Made by a program: the position numbers and the translations under genes. A stretch of DNA of 64,000 nucleotides, from positions 124,001 through 188,000 of IMG/VR virus record IMGVR_UViG_3300042691_055965; one strand, given 5' to 3'. This document shows positions 26,361 to 33,875 of the stretch, piece after piece; the stretch's first letter is position 1, and each line of letters begins with the position of its first letter. The DNA is from a virus. Under the pieces are notes generated by a model. That model saw only the letters and a program-made list of their open reading frames with translations. It was not told the DNA's origin and searched no databases.

Positions 26361-27368
26361 ATGACAAAAACGTTATTAGTTGACGGTAACAACTTACTTA
26401 AAATAGGTTTTCACGGAGTAAAAGATTATTTTCATAATGGTGAACACGTAGGTGCTATTTGGCATTTTTTGAACACACTTAGAAGATTTTTAGAAGAATC
26501 AAATTTTGATAAGATAATTGTATTTTGGGATGGTGAAGAAAGCACAACTTTAAGAAGAAAGATATATCCAAAATATAAACTGAATAGGAAACCGTTAGAC
26601 AACCAAATTAAAGAAGAGTCTTTTGACAAACAAAGACAACGTGTAAAACAATATTTAGAAGAAATGTTTGTTAGGCAAGTTGAGTTTCAAACTTCAGAAG
26701 CCGATGATTTAATCGCTTATTATTGTAAAATATCGGAAAAAGAACACAAAACAATTTTTAGTTCTGATAGGGATTTAACACAACTTATTTCAGAAAAGGT
26801 TACATTATATTCGCCAAACACTAAAAAGTACTATAAGAACGGTGATACTGTAAAATTACACAATATTGAAATCCCACATTACAATATCAAAACATTCAAA
26901 ATATTATCAGGTGATAAATCAGATAATATTGATGGAATATATTATCTTGGTGAAAAAACTTTTTTGAAATTATTTCCTGAGATCCTTGAAAAAGAAGTTT
27001 CTTTTACCGAAATTTTACAAAAGGGTGAAGAAATCCTAAAAGAACAAAAAGATAATACAGTATTAAAAAATTTATTAACAGGTAAAACAAAAGAAGGTAT
27101 TTTTGGAAATGAATTTTTTGAAATAAATGAAAAGATAGTCGATTTGTCTAACCCATTAATTAATGATGAAGGAAAAGAACTCGTTGAGTTGTATTATACT
27201 GAATCGTTAGATCCAGACGGAAGAGGATATAAAAATCTGATTCGAATGATGATGGAAGATGGATTATTCAAATTTTTACCAAAGGTAGACGAACAATGGG
27301 TTTATTTCTTAAAACCATTTTTAAAACTAACAAGAAAAGAAAAATCAAAATTCAAAACAAACAATTAA
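26361..27368 (+). CDS. rnh: 5'-3' exonuclease / RNase H (FEN family, T4 Rnh-like)
   Basis: A 335-aa flap endonuclease-type enzyme that removes RNA primers and 5' flaps on the lagging strand. Metal-binding acidic residues stand at Asp8 (LLVDGNN), Asp57 (VFWDGEE), Glu113/Asp115/Asp116 (SEADDLIAY), Asp136/Asp138 (SSDRDLTQL) and Asp185/Asp188/Asp191 (GDKSDNIDGI); the last block is the helix-3-turn-helix DNA-binding site of the family. T4 RNase H has 305 residues. It lies 20 nt after uvsX in a replication operon. Confidence 0.9.
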   Translation: MTKTLLVDGNNLLKIGFHGVKDYFHNGEHVGAIWHFLNTLRRFLEESNFDKIIVFWDGEESTTLRRKIYPKYKLNRKPLDNQIKEESFDKQRQRVKQYLEEMFVRQVEFQTSEADDLIAYYCKISEKEHKTIFSSDRDLTQLISEKVTLYSPNTKKYYKNGDTVKLHNIEIPHYNIKTFKILSGDKSDNIDGIYYLGEKTFLKLFPEILEKEVSFTEILQKGEEILKEQKDNTVLKNLLTGKTKEGIFGNEFFEINEKIVDLSNPLINDEGKELVELYYTESLDPDGRGYKNLIRMMMEDGLFKFLPKVDEQWVYFLKPFLKLTRKEKSKFKTNN

Positions 27369-27372
27369 AATT

Positions 27373-27825
27373 ATGAAAGAGCAAAATGATGTAACAAAAG
27401 TAGAATTTTTAATTACGCTCAATGACAATTTCGTCGTTCAAAGATTCTTCAATGTTAAAGGGTACAACCCAAAAGCAAAAAACAGTGTGGACTTGTATGA
27501 GTACATCAAGAATCTGTCTAACGAACTTAAAACAAAACTTAGAAACAAGTGTGTGTTTTATATGTTGGAAAATCGTTTTCAAATTGAAGAAGATGCAACT
27601 GTATTGGAAACATCAAACACTGAAGGTCCTGAAGTGTTTAACATTATTTTAAAAGTTGGAAATGAGACAATTTGTCATAGAATTTTAGACGCTAAAATAT
27701 ACCCACCAAAGGTAAGATATACGCTGGATATACGCCCATCCATAAAAACCATTTTGAGGAACATTACTGACATTTTATCAGACAAAAATTTAACTCATGA
27801 TTATTTAAATTATTCACTTGCTTAA
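27373..27825 (+). CDS. Conserved-looking protein of unknown function (150 aa)
   Basis: Begins 4 nt after the FEN gene and ends 37 nt before the helicase gene. The protein is mixed alpha/beta: VEFLITLNDNFVVQRFFNVK at the start, a helix around DLYEYIKNLSNELKTKLRNK, strands in the middle, and a C-terminal helix with SIKTILRNITDILSDKN. I do not recognise it. Its place between FEN and the DnaB-type helicase makes a replication accessory role (for example a helicase loader) possible, but there is no sequence evidence for that. Confidence 0.7.
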   Translation: MKEQNDVTKVEFLITLNDNFVVQRFFNVKGYNPKAKNSVDLYEYIKNLSNELKTKLRNKCVFYMLENRFQIEEDATVLETSNTEGPEVFNIILKVGNETICHRILDAKIYPPKVRYTLDIRPSIKTILRNITDILSDKNLTHDYLNYSLA

Positions 27826-27828
27826 TGG

Positions 27829-27836
27829 TATTTATT
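27829..27836 (+). promoter_or_regulatory. TATTTATT box before the helicase gene
   Basis: TATTTATT 26 nt before the helicase ATG at 27863. Confidence 0.35.
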
Positions 27837-27862
27837 ATTGAATCATACTTAAAACAATCAAT

Positions 27863-29242
27863 ATGTCAGACAAAAAAAACTTCGGATATTTAGGAAATAC
27901 TTTTCAAATTCAATTATTAAACAACATTATTTTATACAAAGATTTTTCTAATTCCATCATTGAAGTTATTGACTCCCATTACTTTGATAACCAGTATTTC
28001 AAAATCATTTGTCAAATGATTAAAGAATACTATTCAAAGTATGAACACACACCGACATTTGATACTCTTGAACAATTAACTAAGTCTGAAATCAGTTCAC
28101 CTATGGCTCAAAAGAGCATTTTAGATATGTTGGAACAGGTTAAGAACGTTTCAGACGAAGGTTCAATTTTTGTTCAAGAAAAAGCCTTAAAATTCTGTAA
28201 ACAACAAGAGCTTCAAAAAGTAATGACAAAAGCCCAATCGATCATCGACAAAGGTGATTTCGAAAGTTATGATAAGTTAGAAGAAATGGTAAGAGGGGCT
28301 CTACAAGTTGGTGAAACAGATAAAGGTACAAGTGATGTATTCTTTAACCTTGATGAGGTATTAAATGATGATTTCAGACATCCAATTCCAATCGGAGTTG
28401 CTGGTATAGATAACCTATTAAAAGGTGGGTTGGCTAAAGGTGAAATTGGTGTTATATTAGCACCAACAGGTGTAGGAAAATCAACATTTACAACCAAAAT
28501 TGCAAATCACGCTTTTAACTTAGGGTATAATGTACTTCAAATATTTTTCGAAGACAACCCAAAAATTATCCAAAGAAAACACTTTACCCTTTGGACAGGA
28601 GTTCATCCTGACGACTTATCTGAAAACAGAGAAGAAGTGATGAATAAAGTAAAACAAATTCAGTCGTCAAGAAAAAACAAATTGATTTTGAAAAAATTAC
28701 CATCAGACACTGTAACTATGAATCAAATTAAAAATCAAGTTAGGAAAATGATGGCAGAAGGAAACAGGGTTGATATGATTATTCTTGATTACATTGATTG
28801 TGTTGTTCCTGACAAGGTTTTAGGTGACGAATGGAAAAGTGAAGGTTCGGTTATGCGTGGATTCGAAGCAATGTGTCATGAATTAGACATCGCTGGTTGG
28901 ACTGCAACACAAGGGAACAGAAACTCAATATCATCAGATGTTGTTACAACCGATCAAATGGGGGGTTCAATTAAAAAAGCACAAGTAGGACACGTAATTA
29001 TTACAGTGGCAAAATCGTTACAACAAAAAGAAATGAATTTGGCAACAATAGCAATTACAAAATCCCGAATAGGTAAAGATGGAATTATATTTGAAAACTG
29101 TAAGTTTGACAATGGTATGTTGGAAATTGACACTGAACAAAGTGTAACGTTCTTGGGTCTTGAAGAACAAAAAGAAGAAAGAAATCGTAACAGAGTTAAA
29201 GAACTGTTAGAGAAAAAAAGACAAAAACAGCAAGAAATTTAA
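27863..29242 (+). CDS. Replicative DNA helicase (DnaB-type, gp41-like)
   Basis: A 459-aa hexameric 5'-3' helicase that unwinds the fork and works with the primase at 62268. The N-terminal domain (about 1-150) is helical. The RecA-type core begins with GVAGIDNLLKGGLAKGEIGV, and Walker A is APTGVGKST at residues 200-208. FFEDNPKIIQRKH follows; Walker B-type MIILDYIDCV is near residues 306-315, and the Gln/Asn-rich TQGNRNS motif comes later. T4 gp41 has 475 residues. The C-terminus is Lys/Arg/Gln-rich. Confidence 0.9.
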   Translation: MSDKKNFGYLGNTFQIQLLNNIILYKDFSNSIIEVIDSHYFDNQYFKIICQMIKEYYSKYEHTPTFDTLEQLTKSEISSPMAQKSILDMLEQVKNVSDEGSIFVQEKALKFCKQQELQKVMTKAQSIIDKGDFESYDKLEEMVRGALQVGETDKGTSDVFFNLDEVLNDDFRHPIPIGVAGIDNLLKGGLAKGEIGVILAPTGVGKSTFTTKIANHAFNLGYNVLQIFFEDNPKIIQRKHFTLWTGVHPDDLSENREEVMNKVKQIQSSRKNKLILKKLPSDTVTMNQIKNQVRKMMAEGNRVDMIILDYIDCVVPDKVLGDEWKSEGSVMRGFEAMCHELDIAGWTATQGNRNSISSDVVTTDQMGGSIKKAQVGHVIITVAKSLQQKEMNLATIAITKSRIGKDGIIFENCKFDNGMLEIDTEQSVTFLGLEEQKEERNRNRVKELLEKKRQKQQEI

Positions 29243-29268
29243 AATAAAATTAATTAAATTAGTATAAA

Positions 29269-31128
29269 ATGGATATTTCTCAAAAAATATTAAGTGACAT
29301 TACTGTCTTTATGAAATACGCAAAGTTTCAACCGGAATTGAATCGGAGAGAGACTTGGGAAGAACTTGTTACACGTAACAAAGAAATGCATCAAAGAAAA
29401 TACCCACACATCAAAAATGAAATTGAAGAGGTATATGAAATGGTATACGACAAGAAAGTATTACCATCAATGAGATCATTACAATTTGGTGGAAAACCAA
29501 TTGAAATTTCACCAAATAGGGTTTATAATTGTGCATATATGCCAATCGATCACGTTGATTCTTTTTCTGAAACAATGTTTCTACTTTTAGGTGGTACAGG
29601 TGTTGGTTATTCGGTACAAAAACATCACGTAGAAAAATTACCAGACATCAAAAAACCAAATCCTGAAAGAACAAGAAGATACCTTATTGGTGATTCAATC
29701 GAAGGATGGGCAGATGCGATAAAAGTATTAATGGAATCTTATTTAGGGTATAAGTCATCGACACCTGTATTTGATTTTTCTGACATTCGTCAAAAAGGTG
29801 CAAATCTAGTTACTTCAGGTGGAAAAGCACCTGGACCTCAACCATTAAAAGATTGTATCCACAACATTACAAAAGTTTTGGATAATAAAAAAGATGGTGA
29901 AAAACTTACACCTATTGAAACACATGACATCGTATGTCATATTGCCGATGCGGTACTTGCTGGTGGTATTAGAAGAGCGGCACTTATTTCATTGTTCAGT
30001 GCGGATGATGAAGAAATGATTTCTTGTAAATCAGGTAATTGGTGGGAACAAAATGCTCAAAGAGGTAGAGCAAACAATTCGGCAGTACTTCTTCGTCACA
30101 AAATTACAAAAGAGTTCTTTATGGATTTATGGAAACGTATTGAACTATCAGGAGCAGGTGAACCAGGAATTTATCTTTCTAATGATAAAGATTGGGGAAC
30201 AAATCCTTGTTGTGAAATCGCACTTCGTCCGTTTCAATTCTGTAATCTATGTGAAGTAAACGCATCTGATATTGAATCACAAGAAGACTTTGATGCAAGA
30301 GTTAAGGCTGCATCATTTATTGGTACACTACAAGCGGGATATACTGATTTTCATTACTTAAGAGACATTTGGAAAAGAACAACAGAAAAAGACGCACTTA
30401 TTGGTGTTGGAATGACGGGTATCGGTTCTGGTGTTGTATTAGGTTACGACATGAAAAAAGCAGCAAAAATGGTTAAAGAAGAAAATGAAAGAGTTGCTAA
30501 ACTGATTGGTATTAATAAATCGGCAAGAACAACAACTGTAAAACCATCAGGAACATCATCTTTGGTATTGGGAACATCATCAGGAATTCACGCTTGGCAT
30601 AATGACTTCTATTTAAGAAGAATCCGTGTAGGTAAAAACGAATCAATATATTCATACTTGGCGATTAATCACCCTGAGTTAATTGAAGATGAGTTTTTCC
30701 GTCCTCACGACACTGCGGTAATTACTATCCCACAAAAAGCGCCTGAAGGTTCAATTGTAAGACACGAATCTGTATTTCAAATGTTGGAACGTGTTAAGAA
30801 AGTATCACAAGAATGGATTAAACCAGGACATAGAAACGGACAAAACACTCATAACGTATCCGCTACGGTTTCAATTAAAGAAGATGAGTGGGACTTGGTA
30901 GGTGAATGGATGTGGAATAACAGAGATTTCTATAATGGTTTATCTGTACTACCTTATAACGGAGGCACATATACCCAGGCACCTTTTGAAGATTGTACAA
31001 AAGAAGATTTTGAAAGATTGGTTAAAACATTGTCAGATGTTGATCTTACAAAAGTAATTGAGTTACAAGATAACACCGACCTACGAGGTGAAGCTGCGTG
31101 TGCTGGTGGTGCGTGTGAAATCGTATAA
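29269..31128 (+). CDS. Adenosylcobalamin-dependent (class II) ribonucleoside-triphosphate reductase, compact
   Basis: A 619-aa enzyme that reduces ribonucleotides to deoxyribonucleotides for phage DNA synthesis, using coenzyme B12 and no oxygen. It resembles the monomeric Lactobacillus leichmannii enzyme (739 aa): PSMRSLQFGGKPIEISPNRV then YNCAYMP (Cys88), NPCCEI (Cys314, Glu316), FCNLCE (Cys325), and a C-terminal CAGGACEIV redox pair (Cys611, Cys616). Spacings 314-325 and 611-616 equal those of the known enzyme (408-419, 731-736). It is 120 residues shorter overall. No NrdB-type partner is seen. It lies 26 nt after the helicase gene. Confidence 0.92.
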   Translation: MDISQKILSDITVFMKYAKFQPELNRRETWEELVTRNKEMHQRKYPHIKNEIEEVYEMVYDKKVLPSMRSLQFGGKPIEISPNRVYNCAYMPIDHVDSFSETMFLLLGGTGVGYSVQKHHVEKLPDIKKPNPERTRRYLIGDSIEGWADAIKVLMESYLGYKSSTPVFDFSDIRQKGANLVTSGGKAPGPQPLKDCIHNITKVLDNKKDGEKLTPIETHDIVCHIADAVLAGGIRRAALISLFSADDEEMISCKSGNWWEQNAQRGRANNSAVLLRHKITKEFFMDLWKRIELSGAGEPGIYLSNDKDWGTNPCCEIALRPFQFCNLCEVNASDIESQEDFDARVKAASFIGTLQAGYTDFHYLRDIWKRTTEKDALIGVGMTGIGSGVVLGYDMKKAAKMVKEENERVAKLIGINKSARTTTVKPSGTSSLVLGTSSGIHAWHNDFYLRRIRVGKNESIYSYLAINHPELIEDEFFRPHDTAVITIPQKAPEGSIVRHESVFQMLERVKKVSQEWIKPGHRNGQNTHNVSATVSIKEDEWDLVGEWMWNNRDFYNGLSVLPYNGGTYTQAPFEDCTKEDFERLVKTLSDVDLTKVIELQDNTDLRGEAACAGGACEIV

Positions 31129-31130
31129 TT

Positions 31131-31214
31131 ATGAAAGTAAGTTGGGGAAATAATATAACGTTAACACATCAAGTTTTGATGGCTTTTTATAATATCAGAA
31201 AACAAAACGGGTAA
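31131..31214 (+). CDS. Possible very small protein (27 aa)
   Basis: ATG at 31131, stop at 31212-31214, filling the gap between the reductase and the Cys-rich gene, with 2 nt before the reductase stop end and 1 nt to the next ATG. The product MKVSWGNNITLTHQVLMAFY plus seven residues has no recognisable motif. It is proposed only because it fits the tight packing of the operon. Confidence 0.3.
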   Translation: MKVSWGNNITLTHQVLMAFYNIRKQNG

Positions 31215-31215
31215 T

Positions 31216-31446
31216 ATGTTACAGTCAGCGTCTAAAGATTGGGTTCAAGAATTATTTGTGAAAGAGTTTGTAAGACCTAAACTACAACCAACAGATTTTT
31301 ATTATGATAATCAAGGAAGAATGGTTATGACTGAAAATTATCATCAAAGAAGAGGTAGTTGTTGTGGTAATGGATGTCTACACTGTCCCTACGAACCCAA
31401 ACATGAAAAAGGAAACACAAACCTAAAAGAATCACTACGAAAGTAG
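31216..31446 (+). CDS. DUF5522-like Cys-rich small protein (76 aa)
   Basis: The signature is YHQRRGSCCGNGCLHCPYEP (about residues 42-61): four cysteines in CC-x3-C-x2-C after an H-x2-RG. I recall this pattern from bacterial DUF5522 proteins, which are common in Bacteroidota and are of unknown function. The cysteines suggest metal or Fe-S binding, which is inference. It may have been acquired from a host. The gene closes the replication island; its last codons form the left arm of the terminator hairpin. Confidence 0.7.
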   Translation: MLQSASKDWVQELFVKEFVRPKLQPTDFYYDNQGRMVMTENYHQRRGSCCGNGCLHCPYEPKHEKGNTNLKESLRK

Positions 31447-31450
31447 TGAT
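31431..31450 (+). terminator. Intrinsic terminator closing the replication island
   Basis: An 8-bp perfect stem ATCACTAC / GTAGTGAT with a GAAA loop, followed by eight T residues. The stem starts inside the end of the Cys-rich gene. Confidence 0.9.
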
Positions 31451-31456
31451 TTTTTT

Positions 31457-31464
31457 TATTTATA
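31457..31464 (+). promoter_or_regulatory. TATTTATA box (distal) before the gp25-like gene
   Basis: TATTTATA 30 nt before the ATG at 31495; it partly uses the T tract of the terminator just upstream. Confidence 0.4.
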
Positions 31465-31482
31465 TAAAATACCAAGATATTA

Positions 31483-31490
31483 TATTTATT
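31483..31490 (+). promoter_or_regulatory. TATTTATT box (proximal) before the gp25-like gene
   Basis: TATTTATT 4 nt before the ATG at 31495. Which of the two boxes is used cannot be told from sequence. Confidence 0.4.
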
Positions 31491-31494
31491 GAAT

Positions 31495-31956
31495 ATGGCA
31501 AACGGTATTACATACGGTATAAACTTTCCATTCAGGCAAAGTCAAGTTGGTAAATACCTTTCTTTATCTGAAACTACTGATGAAGAAATAAGAACAGACT
31601 TGGTACACCTTTTATTAACAAGAAGGGGGAGTAGATACTATCTTCCTAATTTTGGTACTAGGTTGTATGAATTTATCTTTGAACCACTTGATGGTGATAC
31701 TTTTGATGGAATAAAGTCAGAAATAGAAGATTCTGTAAAGCAGTTTATACCAAATTTGACAATACAAAATATAATTGTAGAACCATATACTGAATCTGAA
31801 ATGTCAAAAGGTGATTTGAAACCTGAACAATTTGACATTCCTGTTTATCGTGTCCCTGGTGCGAATACTGAAGAATATACGGCAAAGGTACGAATAGAAT
31901 ATATAGATGAAAACAACCCATTCGGATCGAGGGAATTTATAATTATTAATTTATAA
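31495..31956 (+). CDS. Baseplate wedge protein, gp25-like
   Basis: A 153-aa protein of the GPW/gp25 family, which has a lysozyme-like fold without enzymatic function and joins wedge and sheath initiation. Seen: TTDEEIRTDLVHLLLTRRGS (about residues 28-47), then YYLPNFGTRLYEFIFEPLD, the classic gp25 core in which the RxGxR-x3-P-xxG turn precedes a helix. A TTG two codons earlier is also in frame, but ATG 31495 gives the expected start MANGITYG. It lies 4 nt before the gp6-like gene, the same pairing as in many contractile systems. Confidence 0.9.
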   Translation: MANGITYGINFPFRQSQVGKYLSLSETTDEEIRTDLVHLLLTRRGSRYYLPNFGTRLYEFIFEPLDGDTFDGIKSEIEDSVKQFIPNLTIQNIIVEPYTESEMSKGDLKPEQFDIPVYRVPGANTEEYTAKVRIEYIDENNPFGSREFIIINL

Positions 31957-31960
31957 AAAA

Positions 31961-33802
31961 ATGGCTAATAGAAAAATATCATATACTGAAAGGGACTTTG
32001 AAGGATTAAGAAATGATCTGATTGACTATACAAGACAATATTATCCCGATTTAATTCAAAACTTTAACGATGCATCGGTTTTTTCTGTTTTGATGGACTT
32101 AAATGCTGCGATTGGTGATAATTTAAATTTTCACATTGATAGAAGTTTACAAGAAACAATATTACAATATGCGCAACAAAGATCATCAATTTTCAACATT
32201 GCAAGAACTTACGGATTAAAAGTTCCGGGGTTTCGTCCATCAGTTGCTGTTGTTGACATTTCAATTACAGTGGATGCTTTTGGGGATGCGGAAGATGTGA
32301 GATATTTGGGTATATTAAGGGCAGGTGCACAGTTTAATGGTGGTGGAACAACATTTGAAACTGTTTATGATATTGATTTTTCTTCACAATTTAATAGGGA
32401 AGGGTTTATAAACAGAACAAAAGTTCCAGTATTTTCAAGTAACAACAATTCTGTAGGAAGTTATATTATTACAAAAAGAGAAGTTGTTGTTAATGGAACC
32501 ACACAAGTGTTCAAAAAAGTAATCAATCCACAAGATGTAATACCATTTTATAATTTCTTTTTACCTGATAAGAATGTTTTGGGTGTAACATCGATAATTC
32601 AAAAAGAAGGTACAACATATCAAGCAACACCGTCCTTTTCAGAATTTGCAACATCAACAAACAGATGGTATGAAGTAGATGCATTGGTTGAAGATACCGT
32701 TTTTATTGAAGATCCAACAAAACCTGTGGATGAAGCGGGAGTTAAAGTTGGTAGGTACATAAAAACAGATAACAGATTCATAACTGAATACACACCTGAA
32801 GGTTTTTTAAAAGTACAATTTGGTGGAGGTACTGTAACACCTGATGAACAATTAAGACAATTTACAACGACTGGAGTACCATTAAAGTTACAGAACTTCC
32901 AAAATAATATTGGACTTGGTTTAACAGTAAAACCAAATACAACACTTTTTGTTCAATATAGAACAGGTGGTGGATTGTCAAGTAATATTGGTGTAGGAGC
33001 AATAAATCAAGTTGCACTTGCTGATTTTGTGGTGAACGGACCTTCAGAAATTACTAACAATAATGTAATACAATCATTGAAAGTTAATAACATTACTGCT
33101 GCTATAGGTGGTGCAAATCAACCTTCAGTTGAAGAAGTAAGAAATATGGTGACGTATAACTTTGCAGCACAAAAAAGAGCAGTTACAATAAATGATTATA
33201 AGTCGTTGATTGATACAATGCCTGGTAATTTTGGTGCACCTGCTAAAGTTGCAATATCAGAATCTAATAACAAAATTTCAGTTAAAATCCTGTCTTATGA
33301 TAGTACGGGGGTATTAACACAAACGGTATCTAATAATTTGAAAACAAATTTGGCAACATATCTTTCTAAATATAGAATGATAAATGACTACATTTCAATT
33401 GAAGTTGCAAAAGTAATTGATTTGGAGTTTGAGTTTTATATTGTTCTTGATAACCCAGGTGCTCAAGGTGACGTAATAACACAAGTCATCAATACAGTAA
33501 GTAATTATATGTTACCTTCAACTAGAGAACTTGGACAAAATGTTAATGTATCGGAAGTTAGACAACTTGTTCAAAACATTTCTGGAGTTAATGCTCTTAC
33601 AGATTTGAAAATATATAATAAAGTTGGTGGACAGTATTCATCATCTGAAACATCACAAAGATACGTTTCGGTAACGACAAAAGAAATTGAACTTATTGAT
33701 AGTACAATATTTGCTGAACCTGATCAAATATATCAAATTCGATTCCCAAATAGGGATATAAAGGTTAGAGTTAAAAACCTTTCAACGGTAGACTTTTCAT
33801 AA
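31961..33802 (+). CDS. Baseplate wedge protein, gp6-like (baseplate J family)
   Basis: A 613-aa wedge protein; T4 gp6 has 660 residues and forms the inner iris ring of the baseplate. The N-terminus ISYTERDFEGLRNDLIDYTR followed by NDASVFSVLMDLNAAIGDNL is the typical start of gp6/J proteins. The C-terminal half contains RAVTINDYKSLIDTMPG, another family hallmark, and VSEVRQLVQNISGVN near the end. Coupled to the gp25-like gene (4-nt gap). No unusual insertions. Confidence 0.9.
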   Translation: MANRKISYTERDFEGLRNDLIDYTRQYYPDLIQNFNDASVFSVLMDLNAAIGDNLNFHIDRSLQETILQYAQQRSSIFNIARTYGLKVPGFRPSVAVVDISITVDAFGDAEDVRYLGILRAGAQFNGGGTTFETVYDIDFSSQFNREGFINRTKVPVFSSNNNSVGSYIITKREVVVNGTTQVFKKVINPQDVIPFYNFFLPDKNVLGVTSIIQKEGTTYQATPSFSEFATSTNRWYEVDALVEDTVFIEDPTKPVDEAGVKVGRYIKTDNRFITEYTPEGFLKVQFGGGTVTPDEQLRQFTTTGVPLKLQNFQNNIGLGLTVKPNTTLFVQYRTGGGLSSNIGVGAINQVALADFVVNGPSEITNNNVIQSLKVNNITAAIGGANQPSVEEVRNMVTYNFAAQKRAVTINDYKSLIDTMPGNFGAPAKVAISESNNKISVKILSYDSTGVLTQTVSNNLKTNLATYLSKYRMINDYISIEVAKVIDLEFEFYIVLDNPGAQGDVITQVINTVSNYMLPSTRELGQNVNVSEVRQLVQNISGVNALTDLKIYNKVGGQYSSSETSQRYVSVTTKEIELIDSTIFAEPDQIYQIRFPNRDIKVRVKNLSTVDFS

Positions 33803-33854
33803 GATTGTTTATTTTGTTTGATATGATATTACTTTTTAAAAGTGAGTCAATAAC

Positions 33855-33862
33855 TATTTATC
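33855..33862 (+). promoter_or_regulatory. TATTTATC box before the 2106-aa gene
   Basis: TATTTATC 13 nt before the ATG at 33876, in a 73-nt non-coding gap after the gp6-like gene. Confidence 0.45.
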
Positions 33863-33875
33863 AACAAAGAAAAAA

